The notes under the pieces are model-generated. The model made no database searches and was not told the DNA's origin. It worked only from the letters and a program-made list of their open reading frames with translations. The position numbers and the translations under genes were made by a program. Below, one piece after another: positions 16,585 through 25,874 of a stretch of DNA of 63,658 bases; within the stretch, counting starts at the first letter, position 1; every line of letters starts with the position of its first letter. The DNA comes from Akkermansiaceae bacterium UBA2367 (lineage in GTDB: Bacteria > Verrucomicrobiota > Verrucomicrobiia > Verrucomicrobiales > DEV007). The DNA is taken from assembly GCA_002344525.1 (NCBI GenBank), contig DDTJ01000044.1, positions 17,621-81,278 of the forward strand, in the 5' to 3' direction.

Positions 16585-18450
16585 ATGAAAGCGAAGCAGT
16601 CTGGTGGTCCGGCAAGTTTGGTTCACCGCTGCTTCGTCGCGTACGGACTCGCCGGATTCCTCGCCTCCACCCTTGTGGGGGGCGCATCCCTCCTTGCGGA
16701 CGAGGGGAGGACCTTGGACGATTTCGCCCAAATCTACGTGGGCCAGTATTTCGAGCCGGCGGAGCGCTTGAAGCTCTCCGAGGAGGCGCGGCGGAAGAGC
16801 CAGGCCCTCGCCCATTACGCCCTCGGGCGCGGCTTTGAGTCGCGGGGCCGCGCCGAGGACGCGGTCGAGGCCTACACCGAGGTGTTGCGCCACCAGCCCG
16901 ACCAGTTCTTCCTCGCCCGCAAGACCGCCTACCTCCTCGCCCGCTCCGGTCGGCAGGAGGAGGCGCTGAAGCTCCTTGAGGAAAGCCTCGCCCGCAATCC
17001 CGACGAGCCCTACGCCCACATCTCCCTCTCCGAGTACCTCGCCACCTACCACGGCAACGATCCGGCGGGATTGAAGCGCGCGTTCGAGGTCATTGAGGGC
17101 GCGGTCTCCCGCTTCCCCGACGAGCCCGCCGTCTACGAGCATCTCGTGAAGCTCTTCCTCTCCGCCGACCGTCGCGACGAGGCCCGCGTCATCGTCAGCG
17201 GGGCGGCGAAGCGCGACAACCGCGACCCCGTGTTCTGGCTCCGCCTCGGGCGCCTCGCCGTGCGCATCTGGCCGGGGGGCGAGGGAGCCGCCCCCGCCGA
17301 CGCCGACCTCATCAACGGCATCTACGCGAAAGCGCGGGAGTTCGCCGGGGAGGACGGGAGGGTCGTCGAGACGGTCGGCGACTTCTACCACGCCAGCGGG
17401 CAGTTCGACCTCGCCATCGAGGTCTACACCCCCTTGATCGGGGCGCATCCCGACCGCCTCGACTTGCGCCAGAAGCTCGCCCAAGTCTACGCGGCGAAAG
17501 GCGACCGCGAGATGGAGGTGAAGACCCTCCAGGAAATCGTCGAGATCGACGCCGAGAACGCCGAGATCCACAAGCGCATCGCCGGGATCTTCCTTCAGAC
17601 CGAGCGCTACAAGGAGGCCATCCCTCACCTGCGCGCCGCCCTCGCCATCACCAAGGGCAGCGTCGAGGAATACAACGCCCTCGCCCGGATGATGATCGAG
17701 CAGAAGGAGCACGACGCCGCCATCGAGTTCCTCGAAGGGGCCTCCTACCTCTTCCCCGAGGCGGCCGACTTCCCCTTCCTCCTCACTTTCGCCTTCGCCG
17801 GGGGCGAGCGCTGGGAGGAGGCCGTGAAGCAGTTCGAGAAGACCCTCCAGCTTGCCGGGGACGCGCAACCCCATCTCCTCAACGAGAGTTTCTACTTCCG
17901 CTTCGCCGCCGCCCACGAGCGCAGCGGGAATTTCGACAAGGCGGAGGAGCTCTTCCGCAAGACCATGGGGATGCTCGCGAAAAACGATCCCGAGGACGAG
18001 GGGGTGAAAAAGTTCACCGCCACGGTCTACAACTACCTCGGCTACATGTGGCTGGAGAACGACAAGAACATCGACGAGGCCGGGGAGCTCATCAAGACCG
18101 CCGCCGAGCTCGACCCCGAGAGCGGGGCCATCGCCGACAGCCTCGGGTGGTTCTATTTCAAGAAGGGCAAATACGAAGCCGCCCGCGACGAGCTGCTCCG
18201 TGCCGAGGGCCTCATCGAGGAGGAGGACGCGGTCATCTTCGACCACATCGGCCAAGCCTTCTACCATCTCGGCGAAACGGAGAGGGCGATCGAATACATG
18301 GAGAAGGCTGTCGCCCTCGACCCGAAAACGAAAAAGGAGGAATACTCGAAACGCCTCGAAGAATACAAGACTGGTAGGCCGAAGGAGGCGGAGCCCTCCG
18401 CAGGCGAGGCGCCCGAACCCGCCGCCCCTCCCGCCGCGTCGGGGGAATGA
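16585..18450 (+). CDS. TPR-repeat protein, probably exported
   Basis: The 621-residue protein starts with a stretch that can serve as signal peptide or anchor (CFVAYGLAGFLASTLVGGASLL) and continues with roughly a dozen tetratricopeptide-type helix pairs, for example ALGRGFESRGRAEDAVEAY and IGQAFYHLGETERAIEYMEK. The C-terminus is Pro/Ala/Glu-rich. The repeats suggest a scaffold in an envelope complex, similar to TPR proteins of outer-membrane assembly or secretion; no enzymatic domain is visible. I chose the ATG at 16585 because homology-like content begins there and the frame upstream overlaps hisG and the 34-residue gene. Its stop codon directly abuts that of lgt. Confidence 0.8.
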   Translation: MKAKQSGGPASLVHRCFVAYGLAGFLASTLVGGASLLADEGRTLDDFAQIYVGQYFEPAERLKLSEEARRKSQALAHYALGRGFESRGRAEDAVEAYTEVLRHQPDQFFLARKTAYLLARSGRQEEALKLLEESLARNPDEPYAHISLSEYLATYHGNDPAGLKRAFEVIEGAVSRFPDEPAVYEHLVKLFLSADRRDEARVIVSGAAKRDNRDPVFWLRLGRLAVRIWPGGEGAAPADADLINGIYAKAREFAGEDGRVVETVGDFYHASGQFDLAIEVYTPLIGAHPDRLDLRQKLAQVYAAKGDREMEVKTLQEIVEIDAENAEIHKRIAGIFLQTERYKEAIPHLRAALAITKGSVEEYNALARMMIEQKEHDAAIEFLEGASYLFPEAADFPFLLTFAFAGGERWEEAVKQFEKTLQLAGDAQPHLLNESFYFRFAAAHERSGNFDKAEELFRKTMGMLAKNDPEDEGVKKFTATVYNYLGYMWLENDKNIDEAGELIKTAAELDPESGAIADSLGWFYFKKGKYEAARDELLRAEGLIEEEDAVIFDHIGQAFYHLGETERAIEYMEKAVALDPKTKKEEYSKRLEEYKTGRPKEAEPSAGEAPEPAAPPAASGE

Positions 18451-19497
18451 TCAAGCGGCGGGCAGTCGGTTCTGCCTCTTCCGCGCGCAGGCGTAGACGA
18501 GGAAGGCGATCCCGATGGCGATCATGAAGAGGGAGTAGAACTGCCCCTTGGTCATCCCGGCGACCAGCGACGAATCGGGTTCGCGGAAGTTCTCCACCGC
18601 GATCCGCCCGATCGCGTAGAGGATGAAAAACAAGCCGGTAATGAGGCCATGCCAGGCGTTCCTCCATTTCAGCCGGACCGCCAGCAGGATTCCGAACAGG
18701 AGCAGCCCCTCGACGAGGGCTTCGTAGAGCTGCGAGGGATGGCGCGGGGTGAGGATGCCGCCGAGCAGGGCGCGGAAGGTGGAGTTCTCGCGCGAGGCCT
18801 CCTGCACCAGCTCGACGAGGGCGAAATGGGCGTCGTGCCCGCTCGCGAAGGCCTGCGCGGCGGCGGCGTCCATCTTCGCGAGGAGGCCAGGGGCCGCGTC
18901 GCCCGCCTCCGCCGCCAGTTCGCGGAGCTGGGCGGTGGGGAACTTCCATTCGAGACCGTTCGGGGTCCGCTCCAGATCGTTGAGTTCGTCGGGGAATTTC
19001 ATCGCGATCTTCGCTTCGGTGGGGCGACCGTAGAGTTCGCCGTTCACGAAGTTCGCCAGCCTTCCGAAAAAGACGCCCAGCGGCGCGACGGTGACGAGGT
19101 TGTCGCCGTGCCCGGTCCACGAGGTCTTGGTGCGGCGGGCGTAGAACCAGGCCACGATCGTGATCCCCGCGATGCCCCCGTGGCTCGACATGCCGCCCCC
19201 GAGGAGATTGAAGAAGCTGAGCGGGTTGGCGACGAGCTCGCCGAAGTTGTAGAGCAGCATGTAGCCGAGGCGGCCGCCCAGCATCGTCCCGAGCACGGCG
19301 CAGAGGGTGATGAAATCGCCGACCTGCGACTCCTTCAGCTCGCTCGCCCCGATTCTGGCGAACCAGCGGATCAGGAAGAAGGCGGCGGCGAACCCGACGA
19401 CATAGGCGAGACCGTACCAGCGGACCCCGAAGGTCTCGGTGAAACGGATCGCGAAAGGATCGAGATGGTGGACGTAGACGGCGAGAAGGGAATGCAT
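18451..19497 (-). CDS. lgt: Prolipoprotein diacylglyceryl transferase
   Basis: Lgt moves a diacylglyceryl group from phosphatidylglycerol to the lipobox cysteine of prolipoproteins in the inner membrane. The 348-residue protein has about seven membrane segments, the HGGIAGI motif, and the signature GRLANFVNGELYGRPT near residue 150, followed by HPSQLYEALVEGL and the Arg-containing helix FILYAIGRIAVENFREPD. A soluble insertion of about 80 residues (roughly 160-240) lengthens it relative to the E. coli protein (~290). I start at MHSLLAVYVHHLDP; upstream residues lack homology. It converges tail-to-tail with the TPR gene without a spacer. Confidence 0.92.
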   Translation of the reverse strand: MHSLLAVYVHHLDPFAIRFTETFGVRWYGLAYVVGFAAAFFLIRWFARIGASELKESQVGDFITLCAVLGTMLGGRLGYMLLYNFGELVANPLSFFNLLGGGMSSHGGIAGITIVAWFYARRTKTSWTGHGDNLVTVAPLGVFFGRLANFVNGELYGRPTEAKIAMKFPDELNDLERTPNGLEWKFPTAQLRELAAEAGDAAPGLLAKMDAAAAQAFASGHDAHFALVELVQEASRENSTFRALLGGILTPRHPSQLYEALVEGLLLFGILLAVRLKWRNAWHGLITGLFFILYAIGRIAVENFREPDSSLVAGMTKGQFYSLFMIAIGIAFLVYACARKRQNRLPAA

Positions 19498-19573
19498 CGC
19501 GGGTGGCCAACCAAAGCCCGCCGTCTCCCGAACGCAAGCCCGCAAACGCCCCGGCCCGCCCTCGTCCTTCGCC

Positions 19574-20629
19574 TCAGCGGTCCTCCGCTCCCCGCTCCTT
19601 CTTGGCCAGCTCCCAATCCGCGGCCGCCATGATGCGCACCAGCTCCCGGAAGGTCACCTGCGGTTTCCAGCCGAGCTCCCTTTCGGCTTTCGAAGCGTCG
19701 CCGAGGAGCTGCTCGACTTCGGCGGGGCGGAAGTAGTGGGGCGACACTTCGATGAGGACGCGTCCGCTCTCTTCGCAGACGCCCTTCTCGTCGACCCCCT
19801 CGCCTTCGAAACGGAGGCGGATGCCCACGGCCTCGAAAGCGTGCTCGCAGAATTCGCGCACGGTGTGCATCTCTCCGGTGGCGCACACGTAGTCACTGGG
19901 CTCGTCGCGCTGGAGGATGCGCCACATCATCTCGGTGTACTCGGGCGCGTAGCCCCAGTCGCGCTGGGCGTCGAGGTTGCCGAGCACGAGCTTGCCCTGG
20001 AGCCCCTCCGCGATGCGCCCGGCGGCGCGGGTGATCTTGCGGGTGACGAAGGTCTCGCCGCGCCGGGGCGACTCGTGGTTGAAGAGGATGCCGTTGGAGG
20101 CGTGCAGCCCGTAGGATTCGCGGTAGTTCACCACGATCCAGAACCCGTAGAGCTTGGCCACGCCGTAGGGGGAGCGCGGATAGAAGGGCGTGGTCTCCGA
20201 CTGCGGCACTTCTTGGACCAGCCCGTAGAGCTCGCTGGTGGAGGCTTGGTAGAAACGGGCCTGCCTTTCGAGACCGACCTCCTTGATCGCGTCGAGGAAG
20301 CGCAAGGTGCCGATGGCGTCCACCTCGGCGGTGTATTCGGGCACTTCGAAGGAGACTTTGACGTGGCTCTGGGCGCCGAGGTTGTAGATCTCGTCGGGGC
20401 CGACGCGTTCGAGGAGGCGGTTCAGGTTCGACGAATCCGTCAGGTCGCCGTGGTGGAGGTGGAAGCGCCCGCTGTAGGGTCCGTCGCCGTGGAGGTGGTC
20501 GATGCGTCCGGTGTTGAACGAGCTGCTGCGGCGGATCATGCCATGCACGGCGTAGCCTTTCTCCAGGAGCTGCTCGGCCAGATAGGAGCCGTCCTGTCCG
20601 GTGATGCCGGTGATCAATGCGGTCTTCAT
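19574..20629 (-). CDS. gmd: GDP-mannose 4,6-dehydratase
   Basis: Gmd converts GDP-mannose to GDP-4-keto-6-deoxymannose, the first step to GDP-L-fucose. The 351-residue SDR protein has the NAD(P) motif TGITGQDGSYLAEQLL at the N-terminus, the active-site pair Ser/Tyr-x3-Lys (STSELYG and YPRSPYGVAKLYGFW), and the family stretches RRSSSFNTGRIDHL and NHESPRRGETFVTRKIT. It follows fcl with a four-base ATGA overlap, so the two are translated together. Confidence 0.95.
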   Translation of the reverse strand: MKTALITGITGQDGSYLAEQLLEKGYAVHGMIRRSSSFNTGRIDHLHGDGPYSGRFHLHHGDLTDSSNLNRLLERVGPDEIYNLGAQSHVKVSFEVPEYTAEVDAIGTLRFLDAIKEVGLERQARFYQASTSELYGLVQEVPQSETTPFYPRSPYGVAKLYGFWIVVNYRESYGLHASNGILFNHESPRRGETFVTRKITRAAGRIAEGLQGKLVLGNLDAQRDWGYAPEYTEMMWRILQRDEPSDYVCATGEMHTVREFCEHAFEAVGIRLRFEGEGVDEKGVCEESGRVLIEVSPHYFRPAEVEQLLGDASKAERELGWKPQVTFRELVRIMAAADWELAKKERGAEDR

Positions 20630-21606
20630 GTTGCGGATGCGCCCGGAGTCCGGGACGGGGTTCGATGGTGTTCTTGTTCGAGGAAGTCCCGGTAGGCGAT
20701 CCGCAGGCCTTCCTCAAGCCCGACTTTCGCCTTCCAGCCCAGGGAGTGGATCAGAGACGAGTCCATGAGCTTGCGGGGGGTGCCGTCGGGCTTGGAGGGG
20801 TCGTTGAGGAGTTCGCCATCGAAACCGACGGTGCGGGCGACGAGGTCGGCGAGTTCGCGGATGGTCACGTCGGAGCCGGCCCCCACGTTGACGAGATCCG
20901 GAGGCTCAGGCAGGGCGAGGAGGCGCAGGCACGCCTCGGCGAGGTCGTCGGCGAAGAGGAATTCGCGGCGCGGCGTCCCGCTGCCCCAGAGGGTGACGGA
21001 GGCGGCCCCGGCGGCCTTGGCCTCGTGGAAGCGACGGATCAGGGCGGGGATGACGTGGGAGTTCTCCGGATGGTAGTTGTCGCCGACGCCGTAGAGGTTG
21101 CAGGGCATGGCGGAATGGTAGAGGCGGCCGTGCTGGCGGCGGTAGTATTCGCACATCTTCAGCCCGGCGATCTTGGCGATGGCGTAGGCCTCGTTGGTCG
21201 GTTCGAGGGAGCCGGAGAGGAGGGAGCTTTCCCGGATGGGCTGCTCGGCGAACTTGGGATAGATGCAGGAGCTGCCGAGGAACAGCACCCTCGGCACGTC
21301 GGCGCGGTGGGCGGCCTCGACGAGGTTGGCCGCGATCATGAGGTTGTCGTAGAGGAAGTCGGCGGGCCAGGTGTTGTTGGCGTGGATACCGCCGACTTTG
21401 GCGGCGGCGATGACGATGGCCTCGGGCCTCCGCGCGGCCACGAAATCGACGGCGGCCCGCTGGTCGCGCAGGTCGAGTTCGGCGCTGGTCGCCGTGATCG
21501 GTGGGCCGCCGCCCGCCGCGAGCAGGGCGCGCACGACGGCGCTGCCGACCATGCCGCGGTGTCCGGCGACGTAGCAGCGTTCCGTTGGGAAGGGGAGGGA
21601 GGTCAT
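20626..21606 (-). CDS. fcl: GDP-L-fucose synthase
   Basis: The enzyme epimerises and reduces GDP-4-keto-6-deoxymannose to GDP-L-fucose. The 326-residue SDR protein has VAGHRGMVGSAVVRAL near residue 11, the Ser of FLGSSCIYPKFAEQPI, the catalytic Tyr/Lys in NEAYAIAKIAGLKMCEYYR, and the PCNLYGVGDNYHPENSHVIP loop typical of the family. The ATG at 21606 puts the Rossmann motif at the usual position. It is the first gene of the fcl-gmd pair. The product would feed the fucosyltransferase at 30094. Confidence 0.94.
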   Translation of the reverse strand: MTSLPFPTERCYVAGHRGMVGSAVVRALLAAGGGPPITATSAELDLRDQRAAVDFVAARRPEAIVIAAAKVGGIHANNTWPADFLYDNLMIAANLVEAAHRADVPRVLFLGSSCIYPKFAEQPIRESSLLSGSLEPTNEAYAIAKIAGLKMCEYYRRQHGRLYHSAMPCNLYGVGDNYHPENSHVIPALIRRFHEAKAAGAASVTLWGSGTPRREFLFADDLAEACLRLLALPEPPDLVNVGAGSDVTIRELADLVARTVGFDGELLNDPSKPDGTPRKLMDSSLIHSLGWKAKVGLEEGLRIAYRDFLEQEHHRTPSRTPGASAT

Positions 21607-21737
21607 GGGATGGCGGAACCCGCAGTGTGGCGCTCGACGGATTCTTACGCAAAATGAATTTTCAAAGGATGATCCGCCGTCTACCCGGTGGACGGAGCGG
21701 CTGAACTGCTGGGAATTTCCTTTTTCCGCCCTTGCGC

Positions 21738-23156
21738 TCACCCGGAGCCACGAGCCGGGGTCGGAGGGAGGTCGGAGTTTCCGTTCAACAATCGATGCAT
21801 CCCATCAAGAAGGACTTTTTCGACCGCTGGCGAAACATTGGTATACCCTGCGGTAATCTCGAAGCCTCCCTGCGAGTAGGCAATTTCCGTCCCGATATAC
21901 AGCGGAGCGTAATCCCCATAAGCCGCCACACAGACGGTTTCCTGCGGTCTCATTTTCTGGGCCGCAAGCTGGTATTCGACAAACAGTTCCCCCGGAAGTT
22001 GCAGGAGAAACACATCCCCCAGCCTCAGGCAGCTCAATTCTGTTGGGACTCCGTTGCTTTCGGCCCGTTCAACCCACCCGATCGCCATCGCATCGTAAAC
22101 GCGGCGTAGTTCCTCCTTTTTGAGCGACTTCATCGATTCATGCAATTGGTCGATTTGCAGCCGCTCCGCGACTGGCAGAAACACTTTCTCCACACGCCAT
22201 TCGATTTCCCCGGTCGAAATTCTCTTTTTCTTTGTGGAATCCCAAGCTCGCTTCATCGCATCGGCGACCCTTGCCGTGAGATCCACCCGCGCCTGATGCG
22301 ACCCGTCGTTGTATTTTCCTGCGGCAATATTTCCTCCTGCTCCGTTGAAATGGATATGAGCCACATTCGGAAGCGATTTCTCCCGGGTGGCACGGGCGAG
22401 ACCGATGAAATCCGATGTCACATCGCCATTCCCGTAATAGCTCTGCGGATGGGTTGCGTAATACGTCAGCGACGCCAGCGGAACCTCTTCGTTCCAGAAG
22501 CTGACCGACTTCAATTCAGGGTCGATTACCCCTTCCGGAGCGTCGCGCATTGCGGGATTGCCCGCCGCACGGCTGAGCCGTTCCAACACAACCCGTTGAC
22601 CATCTTCGCTGAGGATACGCCGATTGGAGGCCACCTTCTCCACGATCGCCTTTCCAACTCCGATGTGCGTGACCTCGACCGCTTTTGGAATGGATTCCGC
22701 AACTGCGGCGGCGGTTCTGGCGATGGCATCACGGAGGAACGCGACATCGAACCACTCTCCTCCGTCACCATACTGCTGCAACAGTTCCTCCGCCCGGAAG
22801 TCACAACGGGGGCCGTCATGTTGATGGAGGGCATGGACCGCCACCCGATCCACGGTTGTCCTCGCAGCCTGTGCAAGGCTTTCCCGAAACACAAGATGCC
22901 CATCGTTGCTGATCCCCACCCAGTCGACAGCGCACAAGACGATCGGTTTGCCGCCCCCCAGCAGCACGATTCCCCGGGCAAAAAGCGGATCTTCTACTTT
23001 TCGAACCGGGGCAACCAGAACAGGGCTTCCCAGCGGCGGCGTGACATTCACATTGAACGTGGAGATTCGAAGCGTCCCGCTCTCTTCACCTGCTCCAACG
23101 TGGAACGGGAACAGGCAAACCAGCAATGCGACCAGAACGAAGCGAAGGGTTGTCAT
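21738..23156 (-). CDS. Secreted neutral-ceramidase-like (N-terminal domain) protein
   Basis: The 472-residue protein begins with a signal peptide (TTLRFVLVALLVCLFPFHVGAG). The body resembles the neutral/alkaline non-lysosomal ceramidase N-terminal domain common in planctomycetes and verrucomicrobia: an early NVTPPLGSPV segment, the metal-ligand motif HALHQHDGP near residue 117, and YATHPQSYYGNGDVTSDF and HFNGAGGNIAAG further on. It lacks the eukaryotic C-terminal domain and ends with a PGELFVEYQL region, so substrate identity is open. Base composition is visibly more AT-rich than in all neighbours. The ATG at 23156 was preferred over 23201 because it starts the signal peptide. Confidence 0.72.
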   Translation of the reverse strand: MTTLRFVLVALLVCLFPFHVGAGEESGTLRISTFNVNVTPPLGSPVLVAPVRKVEDPLFARGIVLLGGGKPIVLCAVDWVGISNDGHLVFRESLAQAARTTVDRVAVHALHQHDGPRCDFRAEELLQQYGDGGEWFDVAFLRDAIARTAAAVAESIPKAVEVTHIGVGKAIVEKVASNRRILSEDGQRVVLERLSRAAGNPAMRDAPEGVIDPELKSVSFWNEEVPLASLTYYATHPQSYYGNGDVTSDFIGLARATREKSLPNVAHIHFNGAGGNIAAGKYNDGSHQARVDLTARVADAMKRAWDSTKKKRISTGEIEWRVEKVFLPVAERLQIDQLHESMKSLKKEELRRVYDAMAIGWVERAESNGVPTELSCLRLGDVFLLQLPGELFVEYQLAAQKMRPQETVCVAAYGDYAPLYIGTEIAYSQGGFEITAGYTNVSPAVEKVLLDGMHRLLNGNSDLPPTPARGSG

Positions 23157-23228
23157 CAATGCTCCTTTTTCCTCAAACGAAAAGACTCGTGGACGACTCA
23201 TGGCAGTTACTGACGGATCGGAATTTCC

Positions 23229-23243
23229 TTTAAAATGCTCTAG
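23229..23243. repeat. Possible solitary MITE end
   Basis: TTTAAAATGCTCTAG here is identical to the right end of the MITE-like element (3967-3981), including the TA border. No matching left end is present nearby. A 15-base identity can arise by chance in a window of this size, so the link is only suggestive. Confidence 0.35.
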
Positions 23244-23290
23244 AAAAGATCCAAAGCAAAAGGTCTTCCCTGCCCAACCATCAGCGTCAA

Positions 23291-23677
23291 TCAGCGGTCC
23301 ATCGCCTCCAAGGCGGTCTTCACCCGGCGGATCTTGTCGGCGGAGTCGGCGGCCAGTTCCTCGACGCGGAGCGAACCGAGATCGGTCTCCGCGAACCGGG
23401 GGATGCAGGCGATGGTGAAATCGTGGCCTCGCAGATACCGCTCCGCCTCAGCCATCGTCGCGAGACTGAAGAGCCCGGCGTAGAACCACGGCTTGGGATC
23501 CTCGCCCGGATGCCCTCCGACGAGGACATGGGCGCGGCGGCAAACTTCGCGGAGCCTCGCCGGATCGGTCGCAGCGAGATGGTCGAGGTAGGCGGAGGCG
23601 TCCTCGCGGAGGGACTCGCGCACCAGCCAGCGGCCGTTCACGTGCCGGACCCAATGGATGTCGTCAGGGGGGTTCAC
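23291..23677 (-). CDS. Small protein of unknown function
   Basis: The 128-residue soluble protein is rich in charged residues and has no signal or membrane segment. Patterned stretches include HVLVGGHPGEDPKPWFYAGL and RYLRGHDFTIACIPRFAE. The composition and codon use agree with the chromosome, in contrast to the neighbouring ceramidase-like gene. I do not recognise the family. Confidence 0.6.
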   Translation of the reverse strand: MNPPDDIHWVRHVNGRWLVRESLREDASAYLDHLAATDPARLREVCRRAHVLVGGHPGEDPKPWFYAGLFSLATMAEAERYLRGHDFTIACIPRFAETDLGSLRVEELAADSADKIRRVKTALEAMDR

Positions 23678-23810
23678 GACTCCCCTTCCATGCCAGCGAC
23701 TGGGGCTTGGGGCAAGCGAAATGCCCCGGCAAAATCTGGCGCTTTCCCGAAAATCGCGGACGGTTCCACCTTGCCAAGCCCGCCGGGCTTGGCTATCAGT
23801 CGGGACGACG

Positions 23811-24377
23811 ATGGAACTCTGGTGGCAATCCCTGAATCTCGAACTGCAGATCTTCTACGGGATCGGTATCGTCTCCCTGTTCGCCCTCGTCATCCAGATC
23901 GTCCTGATGTTCTTCGGCGGTCTCGACAACGACGTCGATTTCGGCGACGGGGGCGACCACGGCTCGGGGCTCGGGATCTTCTCCATCCGTGGCATCACCG
24001 CCTTCTTCCTCGGCTTCGGCTGGACCGGGGTCATCGCATTGAAAGCGGACCTCGGGATCGGCCTCGCCATCACCCTCGGGCTCCTCGTCGGCGGAGCCTT
24101 GATGGTCTCGATCTTCCTGATGATGCGGGCCATGCTGCGCCTCCAGAGCAGCGGCACGCTCGACTACAACAACGCCGTCGGCGAAGTCGCCACGGTCTAC
24201 GTCACCGTGCCCGCCTTCCAGAAGGCCGGAGGCCAGATCGAGGTGCTGATCCAAGGTCGCCTCACCGTGGCCGAGGCCCTTCACAAAGGTGGCTCGCCGC
24301 TCGCCCCCGGCACAAAGGTCCGTGTCGTCGAGACCTTGGGCCGCTCCACTTTCGTCGTCGAACCGCTTCTCGCCTGA
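23811..24377 (+). CDS. NfeD-like membrane protein with C-terminal OB-fold domain
   Basis: The 188-residue protein has membrane helices at about residues 12-35 (FYGIGIVSLFALVIQIVLMF), 60-80 (GITAFFLGFGWTGVIAL) and 84-105 (LGIGLAITLGLLVGGALMVS). A soluble beta-rich C-terminus (VGEVATVYVTVPA...GTKVRVVETLGRSTFVVEPL) matches the OB fold of NfeD-type proteins. Such proteins are encoded next to flotillins, as here: the flotillin gene starts 25 bp downstream. The pair forms a membrane microdomain module. The ATG at 23811 gives a normal short N-terminus. Confidence 0.8.
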   Translation: MELWWQSLNLELQIFYGIGIVSLFALVIQIVLMFFGGLDNDVDFGDGGDHGSGLGIFSIRGITAFFLGFGWTGVIALKADLGIGLAITLGLLVGGALMVSIFLMMRAMLRLQSSGTLDYNNAVGEVATVYVTVPAFQKAGGQIEVLIQGRLTVAEALHKGGSPLAPGTKVRVVETLGRSTFVVEPLLA

Positions 24378-24401
24378 ACCCAACACCCACCCGAAACTGC
24401 C

Positions 24402-25853
24402 ATGGACACCCTCATTTTCGCCGGCATCATCGTCGCGATCCTTTTCTCCTTCTTCGTCGCCATCGCGTCGCGCTACAAAAAATGCCCCTCGGATCGCATC
24501 CTCGTCGTCTACGGGAAGGTCGGCTCGGGCAAGTCGGCGCAGTGCTACCACGGCGGCGCGGCCTTCATCTGGCCCATCATCCAAGACTATCAGTACCTCA
24601 ACCTGACCCCCTTGCCCATCGACATCAAGCTTGAGGGCGCCCTCTCGAAGCAGAACATCCGGGTCAACACCCCCTCCACCTTCACCGTCGGCATCTCGAC
24701 CGAGCCGGGCGTGATGGAGAACGCCGCCGAGCGTCTCCTCGGCCTGAGTCTCCAGCACATCAACGAGTTGGCCAAGGACATCATCTTCGGCCAGATGCGC
24801 GTCGTCATCGCGACGATGGACATCGAGGAAATCAACGCCGACCGCGACAAGCTCATCGCCAACATCTCCACCGGGGTCGAGGTCGAGTTGAAGAAAGTCG
24901 GGCTGCGCCTCATCAACGTGAACGTGCAGGACATCACCGACGCCTCGGGCTACATCGACGCCCTCGGGCAGGAGGCCGCCTCCAAGGCCATCGCCGAGGC
25001 GAAGGTCAAGGTGGCCGAAGCCGACCGCGACGGGGAGATCGGGGCGGCATCGGCCCAGCGCGACAAGCGCGTCGCCGTCTCTGGCGCCAACGCCGAAGCG
25101 ACCCGAGGGGAGAACACCGCCGAGGTCGAGATCGCCAATTCCAACGCTGAACGCCGCAGCGCCCAAGCCGAAGCCGAGCGTCTCGCCACCGCCGCCGAGA
25201 AGGTCGCCCAAGCCAAGGTGCTGGAGGAGGCCTACGTCGCCGAGCAACGAGCCGAGAAGCAGCGCGCCGAGCGCGAGCGCTCCACCCAGTTCGCCAACAT
25301 CGTCGTGCCCGCCGAGATCGCGAAGGAACGCCAGATCGTCGAAGCCGACGCCGAGGCGGAGAGGCTGCGCCGCATCCAGCAGGGGATGTCCGACGCGGTC
25401 CGCGCCGAGAAGCAGGCCGAGGCCGACGGCATCCTCTTCGTGCAACAGGCCGAAGCCACCGGCTTGAAGGCGAAACTGCTCGCCGAGGCGGAGGGCGCCC
25501 AAGCCATCCTCGCCGGGAAGGCGAAGGGCTTCAAGGATCTCATCGCCGCCGCCGACGGCCCCGTCGGAGCCCAGCAGCTCCTCGTCACCGAACTCCTGCC
25601 GCAACTCGTCCGCGAGCAAGTCCAGGCGATCTCCAACCTGCACATCGACAAGATCACGGTGTGGGACAGCGGTCAGGGTGCCGACGGCAAGGGCGGCACG
25701 GCGGGATTCCTCTCCGGCCTCGTCGGAGCCGTCCCGCCGCTCCACGAACTGGCGAAGAACGTCGGCGTCGAACTGCCCGAATACCTCGGCAAGCTGGACG
25801 AGGAGAAGGCCAAGCCCGCGCAACGCCAAGCTCCCAAGAGCGACGCGGGTTGA
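24402..25853 (+). CDS. Flotillin-like SPFH-domain membrane protein
   Basis: The 483-residue protein has one N-terminal membrane hairpin (LIFAGIIVAILFSFFVAI), an SPFH domain from about residue 30 to 190, and a long Ala/Glu/Lys-rich coiled coil to about residue 400 (EAERLATAAEKVAQAKVLEE). This is the order of bacterial flotillins (FloT/YqiK type), which form oligomers in membrane microdomains. The C-terminal tail is Gly/Pro-rich. The NfeD-like gene directly upstream supports the assignment. The precise cellular role is not known. Confidence 0.88.
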   Translation: MDTLIFAGIIVAILFSFFVAIASRYKKCPSDRILVVYGKVGSGKSAQCYHGGAAFIWPIIQDYQYLNLTPLPIDIKLEGALSKQNIRVNTPSTFTVGISTEPGVMENAAERLLGLSLQHINELAKDIIFGQMRVVIATMDIEEINADRDKLIANISTGVEVELKKVGLRLINVNVQDITDASGYIDALGQEAASKAIAEAKVKVAEADRDGEIGAASAQRDKRVAVSGANAEATRGENTAEVEIANSNAERRSAQAEAERLATAAEKVAQAKVLEEAYVAEQRAEKQRAERERSTQFANIVVPAEIAKERQIVEADAEAERLRRIQQGMSDAVRAEKQAEADGILFVQQAEATGLKAKLLAEAEGAQAILAGKAKGFKDLIAAADGPVGAQQLLVTELLPQLVREQVQAISNLHIDKITVWDSGQGADGKGGTAGFLSGLVGAVPPLHELAKNVGVELPEYLGKLDEEKAKPAQRQAPKSDAG

Positions 25854-25874
25854 TGGAGTGGACGCCGCTTCTAC

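Noticed and set aside
23229..23243. Treating the 15-base match to the MITE end as proof of a second MITE copy
   Set aside because: Exact 15-mers are expected a few times by chance between positions of a 64-kb window, and the opposite end is missing; kept only as a low-confidence repeat.
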